Part shown: positions 1-7,548 of the stretch, piece after piece
How positions within the stretch are numbered: position 1 is the first letter of the stretch
Layout: every line of letters begins with the position of its first letter
Source: Algoriphagus sp. PAP.12
GTDB lineage: Bacteria > Bacteroidota > Bacteroidia > Cytophagales > Cyclobacteriaceae
NCBI RefSeq assembly: GCF_026652115.1
Contig: NZ_JAPPSQ010000001.1
Location: forward strand, 372,001 to 436,000
Direction: 5' to 3'
Length of the DNA stretch: 64,000 bases
The notes under the pieces: generated by a model
Database searches by the model: none
Seen by the model: the letters and a program-made list of their open reading frames with translations, nothing else
What the model was told of the DNA's origin: nothing
Made by a program: the position numbers and the translations under genes

Positions 1-489
1 TTTAATATTTTCAATTACCTAATTTCCAAGATACTATTAGTCTCCTGGATTAACCATTTTATTACAAATCCAAAATTAAAAAAATCTATCTCCTTCCTCT
101 TGATTGGGTTTATTACCTCTTCTTTGATTATTTTTCTTACCAAGTATGAAGAGATCAGCTATTTCCTTACCATAATTCCCTTTTTAGGTTATGTGTTGAG
201 TATCATAGCAAGTGGATTATTTTTTGTGGACTTAATCACCTCAGGTTCCTATTTACCCATCAACCCGATACGATTTATCCCATTTTGGATTATCACTTTT
301 AATCTTTTCCAGAATGTCATTTTATTATTAGCGGACATTGCCTCAGACTATTTGGCATTTAACAAAATTCAACTTTATAATCTCTTTAATTACATTTCGC
401 AAACCCTATACATTCTAATGCTGATTTCGATTGTTGTAATTTTTTTAAATAAGGGTTTATTTATTGAAAAGAAAGTGGAAACAGCTTAA
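1..489 (+). CDS. Multi-pass membrane protein, copy 1 of a tandem family (5' end outside window)
   Basis: The reading frame is open from base 1 and ends in TAA at 487-489. A TTG at 100 could be read as a start, but the codons before it still align with the middle of the neighbouring paralogue, so this is the C-terminal two thirds of a longer gene. About 162 residues are visible, with four or five hydrophobic segments and few charges, and the tail reads LFIEKK followed by a short basic end. The same tail closes both downstream copies. No enzymatic motif is seen and I do not recognise the family. The genes lead into a histidine kinase, so a role in membrane sensing is possible, but that is inference from position only. 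Confidence 0.75.
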   Translation, partial: FNIFNYLISKILLVSWINHFITNPKLKKSISFLLIGFITSSLIIFLTKYEEISYFLTIIPFLGYVLSIIASGLFFVDLITSGSYLPINPIRFIPFWIITFNLFQNVILLLADIASDYLAFNKIQLYNLFNYISQTLYILMLISIVVIFLNKGLFIEKKVETA

Positions 490-566
490 TGAAAGAGGAA
501 AGTTCGATATCTAAGATTCCCCAACAAGACAGTGGAATCTTCTTTAACCTTATAAAAAAGTGCTGA
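489..566 (+). other. 25-codon ORF resembling the start of the downstream histidine kinase gene
   Basis: An ATG overlaps the TAA of copy 1 (TAATG) and opens a 25-codon frame starting MKEESS. The real kinase gene at 2070 begins the same way: its ATG overlaps the TAA of copy 3, and it starts MEEESQ with closely similar bases. The similarity fades after about six codons, and the frame stops just inside copy 2. It may be a leftover of a duplication unit that included the kinase 5' end, or a coincidence of low-complexity sequence. Probably not a functional protein. Confidence 0.25.
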
Positions 567-1312
567 TAGGAGTTTTTGATAGGATTCTTTCAAATCCATA
601 TTTAATTGGGATCCATTCACTGGCATTCTTGGGAATTATTACTTTCAGCTTATTCCCAGCTAAATTAAAAAAACAGCCTCCTTATTTTTTGGCAATTATT
701 GTACTACTAACTATATCCTTTTACGAATTTTTCGGACCCTACACCCTGGTGGATAGGGATTTTAATGAATCCATGCATCATCTCATTTCCAATGTTCCAT
801 ATCAAGGATGGAATTTATGGGCCTATAATATTTTTAGATATCAAATTTCTCTGATATTCATCAATAGCTGGATTAGTCTTTTCATATGCAATCAGCAATT
901 CAAAAAGATTCTCATTTCCCTATTATTGATATTTATTGGAGTTAGTCTATTCCTAGAGCTCACCAAAATCCAAGAGATCACTGGTTTCCAGCCTATTATT
1001 TATTTCATGGGATATGTATTAAGTATTACTGCATGTTGTCTTTTTTTCGTGGATTTGGTAAGCTCAGAAAGATATCTAGATATAAATCCATTAAGATTTA
1101 TTCCATTTTGGTTTATCAATTGCTACCTTTTTCAAAATGTGCTCTTGATGTTAGCAGAAATGGCTGGAGAATACCTGTCGTTTAACAATTTAACCCTTTA
1201 CTTTTTTTTCAAATACATTTCTATGATCCAGTATTTCTTTATGTTGACTTTAATTGTTTCAATTTTTTTAAAGAGGAGTTTATTTATTGAAAAGAAAGCA
1301 AAAGCCGCTTAA
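560..1312 (+). CDS. Multi-pass membrane protein, copy 2 (intact)
   Basis: 250 residues starting with GTG. An in-frame TAA lies 12 bases upstream of the GTG, and the frameshifted third copy starts at the equivalent position with ATG, which supports this start. The protein has about seven hydrophobic segments with short polar loops and ends LFIEKK plus a short Ala/Lys tail. A conserved block near residues 175-200 (P-L-R-F-I-P-F-W) and a second around 205-215 (LAEM) are shared with copies 1 and 3. It lacks ATPase, transporter or protease signatures, so I cannot assign a function. It sits co-directionally in a row of paralogues that ends in a two-component system, with gaps of only a few bases, so co-transcription is likely. 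Confidence 0.7.
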   Translation: MLIGVFDRILSNPYLIGIHSLAFLGIITFSLFPAKLKKQPPYFLAIIVLLTISFYEFFGPYTLVDRDFNESMHHLISNVPYQGWNLWAYNIFRYQISLIFINSWISLFICNQQFKKILISLLLIFIGVSLFLELTKIQEITGFQPIIYFMGYVLSITACCLFFVDLVSSERYLDINPLRFIPFWFINCYLFQNVLLMLAEMAGEYLSFNNLTLYFFFKYISMIQYFFMLTLIVSIFLKRSLFIEKKAKAA

Positions 1313-1318
1313 TAGGAA

Positions 1319-2070
1319 ATGCTAAATAAAGTTTTTGATAGGATTCTATCTCACCCCTATTTAATTGGGATTTTCTCTCTTGCATTTATTGGTGTCATTG
1401 CATTTCTATTTTTACCTGCCCAAAAGAAAAAACAGCCGGAATTTTATTTGGCTTTCCTTTTCCTTTTAATTGTTTCATTTGTGAAATGATGGCAATCTAT
1501 TTAGTTGTCAATAAAGAATTGAACAAAAAAATTCACGAACTTATTTCGGATTCAGACTTTATGGGTCATAATACTTGGTTATATAATGTTTTCAACTATC
1601 AATTATCGAAAATTCCTTTGATTCTTTGGGTCAATTGTTTCTTAAGTAATATTAAAATTCGGAAGATCAATCTTTCCCTTTTGGGAATTTTTATTTTCGC
1701 AGCCCAAGTTTTAACCCTATCCAAAATTCAAGAAATCTCAGGATTTCAACCCCTTAATTATTTAATGAGTCATATCCTTGGAATTATTGCATGTGGACTT
1801 TTTTTTGTAGACTTAATTAGTTCTGAAAAGTCCTTAGAAATTAACCCACTTAGATTTATTCCTTTTTGGTTCATAACCCTAACTTTATTCCAGCAAGTCA
1901 TTGTCTTCCTAGCAGAAATGTCAAATGATTACCTAGCCTTTAACGAAGTCACTTTATACTTCTTTTTCAATTATATCTCTATGATTCTCTATGTACTGAT
2001 GTTTGCCACTATTGTCGTACTGTTTATTAATCAAGGTTTATTTATTGAAAAGAAAGTAAAAACAGCCTAA
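1319..2070 (+). pseudogene. Membrane protein copy 3, interrupted by a single-base frameshift
   Basis: The ATG at 1319 opens a frame that matches copy 2 for 54 residues and then stops at the TGA at 1487-1489. The rest of the family match resumes one frame back from about 1480 and runs to the TAA at 2068-2070. Adding one T to the run of three at 1478-1480 restores a single frame whose length and residue register match copy 2 without any gap. The gene is therefore a recent frameshift mutant, a phase-variable or slippage-dependent gene, or a sequencing error. A second ATG at 1486 could start a 194-residue C-terminal piece. The 3' end overlaps the kinase start by one base (TAATG), so translation through this gene could matter for kinase expression. 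Confidence 0.7.
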
Positions 2071-2822
2071 TGGAAGAAGAAAGTCAGATTGTATTTATCT
2101 TATTTGCTGGAGCTTTTTTGGCAGCTTTAATGGCAACTTTTGTTGTCGCGATGGTGATTTTGCATAGGCAAAGACAGGTGCAGAACAAGCAAAAAATGGA
2201 ACAACTCCAGCTGGAGCATGAGCGAACCTTGCTGAATATAGAAAATGAAATCCAGCAGGAAACCATGAGTCATATTGGGCGTGAATTGCATGATAACATC
2301 GGTCAGCTCCTTTCACTATCCAAACTGTATCTGGGTTCCTCCAAACCTGAAAAACAGGCAGAAGGTCGGGAACTCATTACCAAAGTAATCTCTGAAGTAA
2401 GGGGGCTTTCCAAAACCTTGAATCTGGATTGGGTGGAAAGCATTTCTATCCGTGAATTTGCAAAACAGCAATTAGATAGAATTCAAGCCACTGGTTTTTG
2501 CCAAACTGAACTCGATCAAGAAGGAGACCCTTGGGAACTAGAGAAAAATCAAAAATTGGTTTTTATCAGAGTGATTCAAGAGTGTCTAAACAATGCCATC
2601 AAGCATGCCACTCCAGATAAAGTTTCTATCCAAATCATCAAGAATGAATCGGGAAGATTGATTATCATCCTAGATGATGGAAAGGGATTCGATACCACCA
2701 TTCCTTCCAAGGGAAGCGGTATGACAAACCTCAAGAAACGGATGGAAACCATTGGTGGAGAATTTTTAATCCATTCTTCACCCGGAAATGGTACAGAGAT
2801 CAAACTACTTTTGCCAAATTGA
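2070..2822 (+). CDS. Sensor histidine kinase, NarX/LiaS type (HisKA_3 + HATPase)
   Basis: 250 residues. One membrane helix spans about 8-31, followed by a Gln/Glu-rich coiled coil at 35-65. The phosphoacceptor box R-E-L-H-D-N-I-G has His74 as the predicted phosphorylation site. An N-box with Asn174/Asn175 lies in the ATPase domain, followed by the G1 box D-D-G-K-G-F-D near 202-208 and a G2 box G-S-G-M near 215-218. This order is that of the HPK7 family, which autophosphorylates and passes phosphate to NarL-type regulators. There is no extracellular sensor domain, so the signal probably comes through the membrane or from a partner. The upstream membrane proteins are candidates, since the start codon overlaps the stop of copy 3. 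The response regulator follows after 37 bases. Confidence 0.9.
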   Translation: MEEESQIVFILFAGAFLAALMATFVVAMVILHRQRQVQNKQKMEQLQLEHERTLLNIENEIQQETMSHIGRELHDNIGQLLSLSKLYLGSSKPEKQAEGRELITKVISEVRGLSKTLNLDWVESISIREFAKQQLDRIQATGFCQTELDQEGDPWELEKNQKLVFIRVIQECLNNAIKHATPDKVSIQIIKNESGRLIIILDDGKGFDTTIPSKGSGMTNLKKRMETIGGEFLIHSSPGNGTEIKLLLPN

Positions 2823-2859
2823 TTATATAAACCTAATTTAGGTTTCACCCTTATTTATT

Positions 2860-3486
2860 ATGATTCGGATAGCTATAGCCGATGACCATACTTTATTTGC
2901 CAAAGGCATTGAGGGATTGTTGGAGGAGCATGATGACCTTTTGGTCATGGGGCTTTTTCCAAATGGTCAGGAATTGGTTGAATTTTTAGAGTCCAATACT
3001 GCTGATGTGGTGTTGACAGATCTCAACATGCCTATTTTGGATGGATTTGGTGTGCTTTCTACTTTAAAAGAAAGAGAGGATTGCCCCAAAATAGTAGTAC
3101 TGTCCATGTATGACGAGGAAAAAATCTACAAAGAATGTCTTGATAAAGGTGCCGACGGATTTATCCTCAAAGATGCTGATCCAGATGAATTAGTTTTCAC
3201 CATCCGAGAAGTGCACGAAGGTCGTCACGTCCTCAATTTTGAGCGAGTAATCGAACAGGCCAGACCCAATGCATTTTTTGACTCCTTTAGGGACAAATAC
3301 CGGCTTTCCCGCAGGGAAGTACAAATTGTTTCCTTGGTAAAAGAAGGCCATACCAATAAAGAAATCGCAGGTCTTTTGGGTCTAAGTCCGAGTACGGTTG
3401 AAACACACAGAAAAAATATCCATCAAAAATTAGGTGTGAATTCTCGAATAGAATTAGTGAACAAAGCCTACGAAATGAATTTGTAA
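2860..3486 (+). CDS. Response regulator, NarL/FixJ family (REC + LuxR-type HTH)
   Basis: 208 residues. The receiver domain (about 1-120) has the acidic pair Asp8/Asp9, the phosphorylation site Asp54 in L-T-D-L-N-M-P and the conserved Lys104. A LuxR-type DNA-binding domain (about 145-205) contains the usual L-S-R-R-E and S-P-S-T-V-E-T-H pattern of the recognition helix. It is the partner of the kinase directly upstream and should act as a DNA-binding transcription factor once phosphorylated. Its TAA overlaps the ATG of the next gene by one base, which suggests translational coupling. Targets cannot be read from the sequence. Confidence 0.93.
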   Translation: MIRIAIADDHTLFAKGIEGLLEEHDDLLVMGLFPNGQELVEFLESNTADVVLTDLNMPILDGFGVLSTLKEREDCPKIVVLSMYDEEKIYKECLDKGADGFILKDADPDELVFTIREVHEGRHVLNFERVIEQARPNAFFDSFRDKYRLSRREVQIVSLVKEGHTNKEIAGLLGLSPSTVETHRKNIHQKLGVNSRIELVNKAYEMNL

Positions 3487-4538
3487 TGAGCCTATTTTCT
3501 CCCATCAGAACTGCCATAGTAGGATTTGGCACCGTTGCCGAAAAAGTCCATGCTCCATTGATTGATGTTTGTCCAGACTTGGTACTTTCAGCAGTAGTTG
3601 AAAGGAAAAGCAACAAATGCGAGCAAATCTATCCAGATGTGACCACCTATAGAAGCTTGGAAGAGCTTTTGGAACAAGATGGAGCCGACCTGATTGTCAT
3701 CACCACGCCTAATGAATATCATTTCCCATATGCCAAGCTTGCTTTGGAGGCTGGAAAGCACGTGGTAGTGGACAAACCAGTGACGATTTTTTCACATGAA
3801 GCAGAGGAATTAAAAGCTCTTGCTGAAGAAAAAGGAAAAATCTGTACTGTCTTCCAAAACCGAAGATTTGATGGAGACTTCTTGACTATTCAGGAATTAA
3901 TAAAGAATGAAACCTTAGGAAAAATCGTCTATCTGGAATCTCATTTTGATAGATTCAGACCTGAAGTCTCTGATAACTGGAGAGAAAAAGAAGTTCCCGG
4001 AAATGGGATTACTTATGACCTGGGCACTCACTTAATAGATCAAGCTATTGTTGCTTTTGGTTTACCGGAAAGCTTGCAAGCTGATATCAGAAAAGAAAGG
4101 GAGCATGCCATTGCCGATGATCACTTTGACATCACTTTATTTTACACAGATAAAAAAGTACGGGTAACAGCAGGCGTTTTGGTTGCTGCACCAACACCCA
4201 AATTTTTGCTTTTGGGTGAAAAAGGATCTTATCTCAAATATGGTTTGGATGTCCAAGAGGCTGCATTGAAGTCAGGACAGAAACCAGAGGGTACTAATTG
4301 GGGCCACGAACCTGAGGAAAAATGGGGCAAGCTGTACCTGGAGAATGAGGAAAAATTTCTGCACACAGTTCCTGGAGACTATCGCATTTTTTACCAAAAC
4401 ATTGCTGACGCTATTTTAAAGCAAAAATCTTTAAAAGTAGAAATATCGCAGGCTATTAGCGTTTTAAAGCTGATTGAGGCATCTTTCCACAGTTCTAAAT
4501 CAGGCAATAGAATCAGTCGGACCGAAGGAAATTGGTAA
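3486..4538 (+). CDS. Gfo/Idh/MocA family oxidoreductase (cytoplasmic)
   Basis: 350 residues. An N-terminal Rossmann fold begins with the dinucleotide-binding G-F-G-T-V near residues 13-18. The family motif D-K-P-V follows near 97-100, and a C-terminal substrate domain contains the D-L-G-T-H-L-I-D segment with the usual catalytic-region His. These enzymes reduce or oxidise sugars, inositols or related polyols using NAD(P). There is no signal peptide, in contrast to the Tat-exported relative at 40925. The start codon overlaps the stop of the response regulator, so this gene is probably co-expressed with the two-component system. The substrate is unknown. Confidence 0.88.
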   Translation: MSLFSPIRTAIVGFGTVAEKVHAPLIDVCPDLVLSAVVERKSNKCEQIYPDVTTYRSLEELLEQDGADLIVITTPNEYHFPYAKLALEAGKHVVVDKPVTIFSHEAEELKALAEEKGKICTVFQNRRFDGDFLTIQELIKNETLGKIVYLESHFDRFRPEVSDNWREKEVPGNGITYDLGTHLIDQAIVAFGLPESLQADIRKEREHAIADDHFDITLFYTDKKVRVTAGVLVAAPTPKFLLLGEKGSYLKYGLDVQEAALKSGQKPEGTNWGHEPEEKWGKLYLENEEKFLHTVPGDYRIFYQNIADAILKQKSLKVEISQAISVLKLIEASFHSSKSGNRISRTEGNW

Positions 4539-4541
4539 TCG

Positions 4542-4582
4542 GAATTGAATTTGAATTCAAGGGTGTAATTCAAATTCAATTC
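4542..4582 (+). promoter_or_regulatory. Perfect 16-bp inverted repeat ending 2 bases before a start codon
   Basis: Bases 4542-4557 are the exact reverse complement of 4567-4582, with a nine-base loop between them that contains AAGGGTG. The arms are AT-rich. No run of T follows, so it does not look like a classical terminator for the upstream oxidoreductase. As RNA the hairpin would end two bases before the ATG at 4585 and could hold the initiation region closed. As DNA it could be a long operator palindrome. Confidence 0.6.
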
Positions 4583-4584
4583 TT

Positions 4585-5007
4585 ATGAAAAAGACATTAA
4601 CCATTTTCTTCTTTTTATTCGGTCTAATCGCAACCGCAAAAGCTCAGGTAAGTGCTGGGGTTGATATTTTCTCTTCAGACACCTTTGTGACGATCGGAAC
4701 CAATCCTGACAATAACCTTTTTGGTGAAGGTAGAATCAGCACCGGGGGAGATATCGGTATTGAGTTGATGGGAGGATACAACCTGATCAAAAAGCAAGAT
4801 GTCAACTTTTACCTAGGACTTGGCTTGGGAGTCAACGATGATAGAAGAGGAAATGACTTCTACATCGGGGTACCATTTGGTCTTTTGGTAAAACCCTTTG
4901 GAGGTGCTCCAAACCTTGGACTTGTGTTAGAAGCTGCTCCGATCATTCCAGATGAAACTGACTCCTATTTTAGAGCCGGATTTGGTTTCAAGTATACTTT
5001 CAGGTAA
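4585..5007 (+). CDS. Small outer-membrane beta-barrel-like protein
   Basis: 140 residues starting with a clear signal peptide (Lys-Lys, then a phenylalanine-rich core, cleavage expected after A-K-A near residue 20). The mature part alternates hydrophobic and polar residues, is rich in Gly, and ends in Phe-Arg after a F-G-F-K-Y-T-F strand, as is usual for small barrel proteins. I do not recognise a specific family. It is separated from the upstream oxidoreductase by only 46 bases, and these are filled by a perfect hairpin that ends at its start codon. The following gene is convergent. Confidence 0.65.
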   Translation: MKKTLTIFFFLFGLIATAKAQVSAGVDIFSSDTFVTIGTNPDNNLFGEGRISTGGDIGIELMGGYNLIKKQDVNFYLGLGLGVNDDRRGNDFYIGVPFGLLVKPFGGAPNLGLVLEAAPIIPDETDSYFRAGFGFKYTFR

Positions 5008-5012
5008 GAAAT

Positions 5013-5966
5013 TTAGAAGGGTAATTTCCCTAAATCAACATTTCCGCCGGAGAGAATGATTGCCACTTTCTTTCCGGCAAACTTTTCTTTATTGGCCAAC
5101 AAAGCCGCCAAAGGAACTGCAGAAGATGGTTCGATCACGATTTTCATTCTTTCATAAACCAATCTCATGGCATCCACAATTTCTGATTCGCTTGCTAAAA
5201 GGATATCCTCCACATAATCGGAAATCAATTTAAAATTCAATTTTCCTAGTGATGTCAAAAGTCCATCAGCAATGGTTTTTGGACCAGTTTGAGGGATTAA
5301 TTTACCAGCTTGGAAAGATTGAAAGGCATCATCAGCACCCGCGGGTTCTCCTGCGACCACTTTGATCTCAGGCTTCATCAAATGAACCAGCAGAGCCGTA
5401 CCTCCCAATAAACCTCCACCACCAACTGGTGCCATCAGGATATCCAAATCTGGTTTTTCTTCCAAAATTTCCAATGCACATGTTGCCTGTCCTTCAATCA
5501 CATCCATGAAATCATAGGGAGGTATAAAAGTGGCTCCTGTCTCCTCCACCACTTTTTCCAAAGTCGTTTCTCTTGCTTGAAGGTTGGGTTCGCATTCGAT
5601 GATAATCCCGCCATATCCTTTCACAGCTTTTTTCTTGATTTCAGGAGCATTGGAAGGCATCACGATATAGGCTGGAATCCCAGCCACTTTTGCAGCTCTT
5701 GCCAAAGCAGCCGCATGATTTCCACTGCTATGAGTTGCCACTCCAAGACTTCGCTCCTTTTCAGAAAGTTTCAAAACAGCATTTGCGGCACCTCTCGCCT
5801 TGAATGCACCCACTTTCTGGAAATTTTCACACTTAAAGAAAACCTCACATCCGGCAATTTCATTGATGGCCGAAGATGATAAAATTGGGGTGTAATGAAC
5901 AAAAGGCTTGATTCTTTCTGCAGCTGACTTGATAGCCTCTAGACTTGGAAATTGAGTAGATTCCAT
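5013..5966 (-). CDS. Threonine/serine dehydratase-like PLP enzyme
   Basis: About 317 residues from the ATG at 5966. A TTG six codons upstream is also open, but ATG is the likelier start. It is a fold-type II PLP enzyme: the Schiff-base lysine lies in G-A-F-K-A-R-G-A (near residue 56), the substrate loop S-S-G-N-H near 80-84, and the phosphate-binding glycine loop G-G-G-G-L-L-G-G near 180. The length fits catabolic threonine ammonia-lyase or serine racemase, and the ACT-type regulatory domain of biosynthetic IlvA is absent. It would deaminate threonine to 2-oxobutanoate or serine to pyruvate, or racemise serine. Sequence alone does not choose between these. Its 3' end nearly touches that of the convergent barrel protein. 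Confidence 0.88.
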   Translation of the reverse strand: MESTQFPSLEAIKSAAERIKPFVHYTPILSSSAINEIAGCEVFFKCENFQKVGAFKARGAANAVLKLSEKERSLGVATHSSGNHAAALARAAKVAGIPAYIVMPSNAPEIKKKAVKGYGGIIIECEPNLQARETTLEKVVEETGATFIPPYDFMDVIEGQATCALEILEEKPDLDILMAPVGGGGLLGGTALLVHLMKPEIKVVAGEPAGADDAFQSFQAGKLIPQTGPKTIADGLLTSLGKLNFKLISDYVEDILLASESEIVDAMRLVYERMKIVIEPSSAVPLAALLANKEKFAGKKVAIILSGGNVDLGKLPF

Positions 5967-6061
5967 GGGATTGATTTGTGACAAGTCCTCAAATTAAAGG
6001 ATAGATTTTGATTTATTCCCATTCAATTTTTACAAGCCAATAAATTCTTCTTTCTTCGGAT

Positions 6062-6733
6062 ATGAATTGGAATTCCTTTGATTTCTTTCCACTAATGGGA
6101 GAAAAACTAAGCTCTCAAAATACGATGTCTCTTGATTTTTCACCCTCCAACACCGCCTTGGATGAAGTGGACATTACTAATACTGCCACTTTCAACCAGT
6201 TTGTATTTGATCAGCTGAAAAGAAGCGAGAAAAAGTATGGAATAGGTGGATATTTGGAGCATCGGGCAATTTATAGAAGGTCTCAGGTATTTGCAACAGA
6301 AGAGGCAGATTTCCGGGATATTCATTTGGGAATTGACATTTGGTGTGAGGCTGGAAGCCCTATTTATTCTCCCTTTGACGCAGTAATTCATGGTTTTCAG
6401 GACAATACCAGTTTTGGAAACTATGGCCCCACCATCATCCTTGAGCATGATCTAGAAGGGAAAAAGCTTTACTCACTTTATGGTCATTTAACAAGAACAG
6501 ACTTTGACTCACTCCAAGTAGGTCAAAAACTGGAAAAAGGAGAAAAATTCTGCCATGTTGGTCCTTTTCCGGAAAATGGAGACTGGCCTCCACATCTGCA
6601 CTATCAACTGATGTGGGACATGCTTGGGAATTCGGGAGATTTCCCCGGAGTGGCTTCCAGAAAGGACTTGAATAAATTCTCTGAAATCTGCCCTGATCCC
6701 AATTGGATCATAGGCTATGATTTGCCTGAGTAA
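6062..6733 (+). CDS. M23-family metallopeptidase-like protein without signal peptide
   Basis: 223 residues. The LytM/M23 core shows the zinc ligand pair H88-x3-D92 in H-L-G-I-D, a G-H-L at 141-143 and the H178-x-H180 motif, so all catalytic positions of a lysostaphin-type endopeptidase appear present. Such enzymes normally cleave peptidoglycan cross-links outside the cytoplasm, yet the N-terminus has neither a signal peptide nor a membrane helix. Either it is exported in another way or it acts on a cytoplasmic substrate. The same M23 module is known fused to kinase-like and aminotransferase domains in some bacteria, which also argues for a non-wall role. The 3' end overlaps the convergent coaX by 26 bases. 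Confidence 0.8.
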   Translation: MNWNSFDFFPLMGEKLSSQNTMSLDFSPSNTALDEVDITNTATFNQFVFDQLKRSEKKYGIGGYLEHRAIYRRSQVFATEEADFRDIHLGIDIWCEAGSPIYSPFDAVIHGFQDNTSFGNYGPTIILEHDLEGKKLYSLYGHLTRTDFDSLQVGQKLEKGEKFCHVGPFPENGDWPPHLHYQLMWDMLGNSGDFPGVASRKDLNKFSEICPDPNWIIGYDLPE

Positions 6734-7484
6734 TCAATCTCAATCCATTCAATGTTAGATTCCGATCGATCAGATCGAAGTCCTTCTCCAATGGAGTCAA
6801 AATCTCAGACAAACCTCCAGTTGCGATTACTTTGTAATCATGGTTTGTTTCTTCTTTGATTCGCTTGACCATGCCTTGGACCAAACCTGTATATCCATAA
6901 AGAATCCCTGCCTGGATCGCATGAATGGTATCCTTTCCAATTGCAGATTCTGGAAGTTTTAATTCCACTTCTGGCAATTTGGAAGTATTTGTAAAGAGGG
7001 ATTTGATGGCCGTTCTTAGGCCCGGAACGATAGAAACTCCCTGGATTTTTCCTTGACCATTGACTACTGTAAATGTCAAAGCTGTTCCAAAATCCACAAC
7101 AATCGCTGCTTGCTTGAATCTATCCCAAGCAGCCACGACATTGCACATGAGATCGGTCCCCATTTCTTGAGGCCTTTGAGTTTTCACTTCCAAAACTTTA
7201 TATGCTGTGGGAGAAATGAGAAAAGGCTCAATACCAAAATAGTTTTTACAGAAATCTACAATCAGCCCATTGACTTCAGGAACCACCGAGCTAAATCCAA
7301 TTTCGCGTATATCGGCAGCGCTCAAACCATGTTCTAAAAAGTATACCGGGACTTTTTTTGCCAATTGAGAAATCAATTTGGCAGTTTTGGTTTCCAATCT
7401 AAATTGGTTGGTCCAAGTCTTGGATTCCTGATTGTACAAGGCAAAAACTACATTGGAGTTACCGGCATCTATCGCTAAAAACAT
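6708..7484 (-). CDS. coaX: Type III pantothenate kinase
   Basis: 258 residues, the usual CoaX length. The ASKHA-fold phosphate loop D-A-G-N-S-N lies at residues 6-11, the conserved G-T-D segment near 111-113 and the second Asp loop V-D-F-G-T-A near 131-136. The enzyme phosphorylates pantothenate in the first committed step of coenzyme A synthesis, is insensitive to CoA feedback and needs a monovalent cation. The pantothenate-making genes panD and panC lie about 10 kb further on in this window, so two parts of the pathway are near each other but not in one operon. The gene is divergent from the acetyltransferase at 7549. Confidence 0.95.
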   Translation of the reverse strand: MFLAIDAGNSNVVFALYNQESKTWTNQFRLETKTAKLISQLAKKVPVYFLEHGLSAADIREIGFSSVVPEVNGLIVDFCKNYFGIEPFLISPTAYKVLEVKTQRPQEMGTDLMCNVVAAWDRFKQAAIVVDFGTALTFTVVNGQGKIQGVSIVPGLRTAIKSLFTNTSKLPEVELKLPESAIGKDTIHAIQAGILYGYTGLVQGMVKRIKEETNHDYKVIATGGLSEILTPLEKDFDLIDRNLTLNGLRLITQANHSL

Positions 7485-7548
7485 TCTTTTTTCATTTTTG
7501 ACTAATTTAGGATTTCAAGAAAGGAAAATCCAAAAACACGAATCAAAT

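Noticed and set aside
100-489. A 129-residue gene starting at the TTG at 100
   Set aside because: The codons before 100 continue the match to the paralogue, so the gene begins outside the window.
7432-7548. N-terminal extension of the SAT1-like acetyltransferase overlapping coaX
   Set aside because: The family match starts at the ATG at 7549; the extension is the shadow of coaX.
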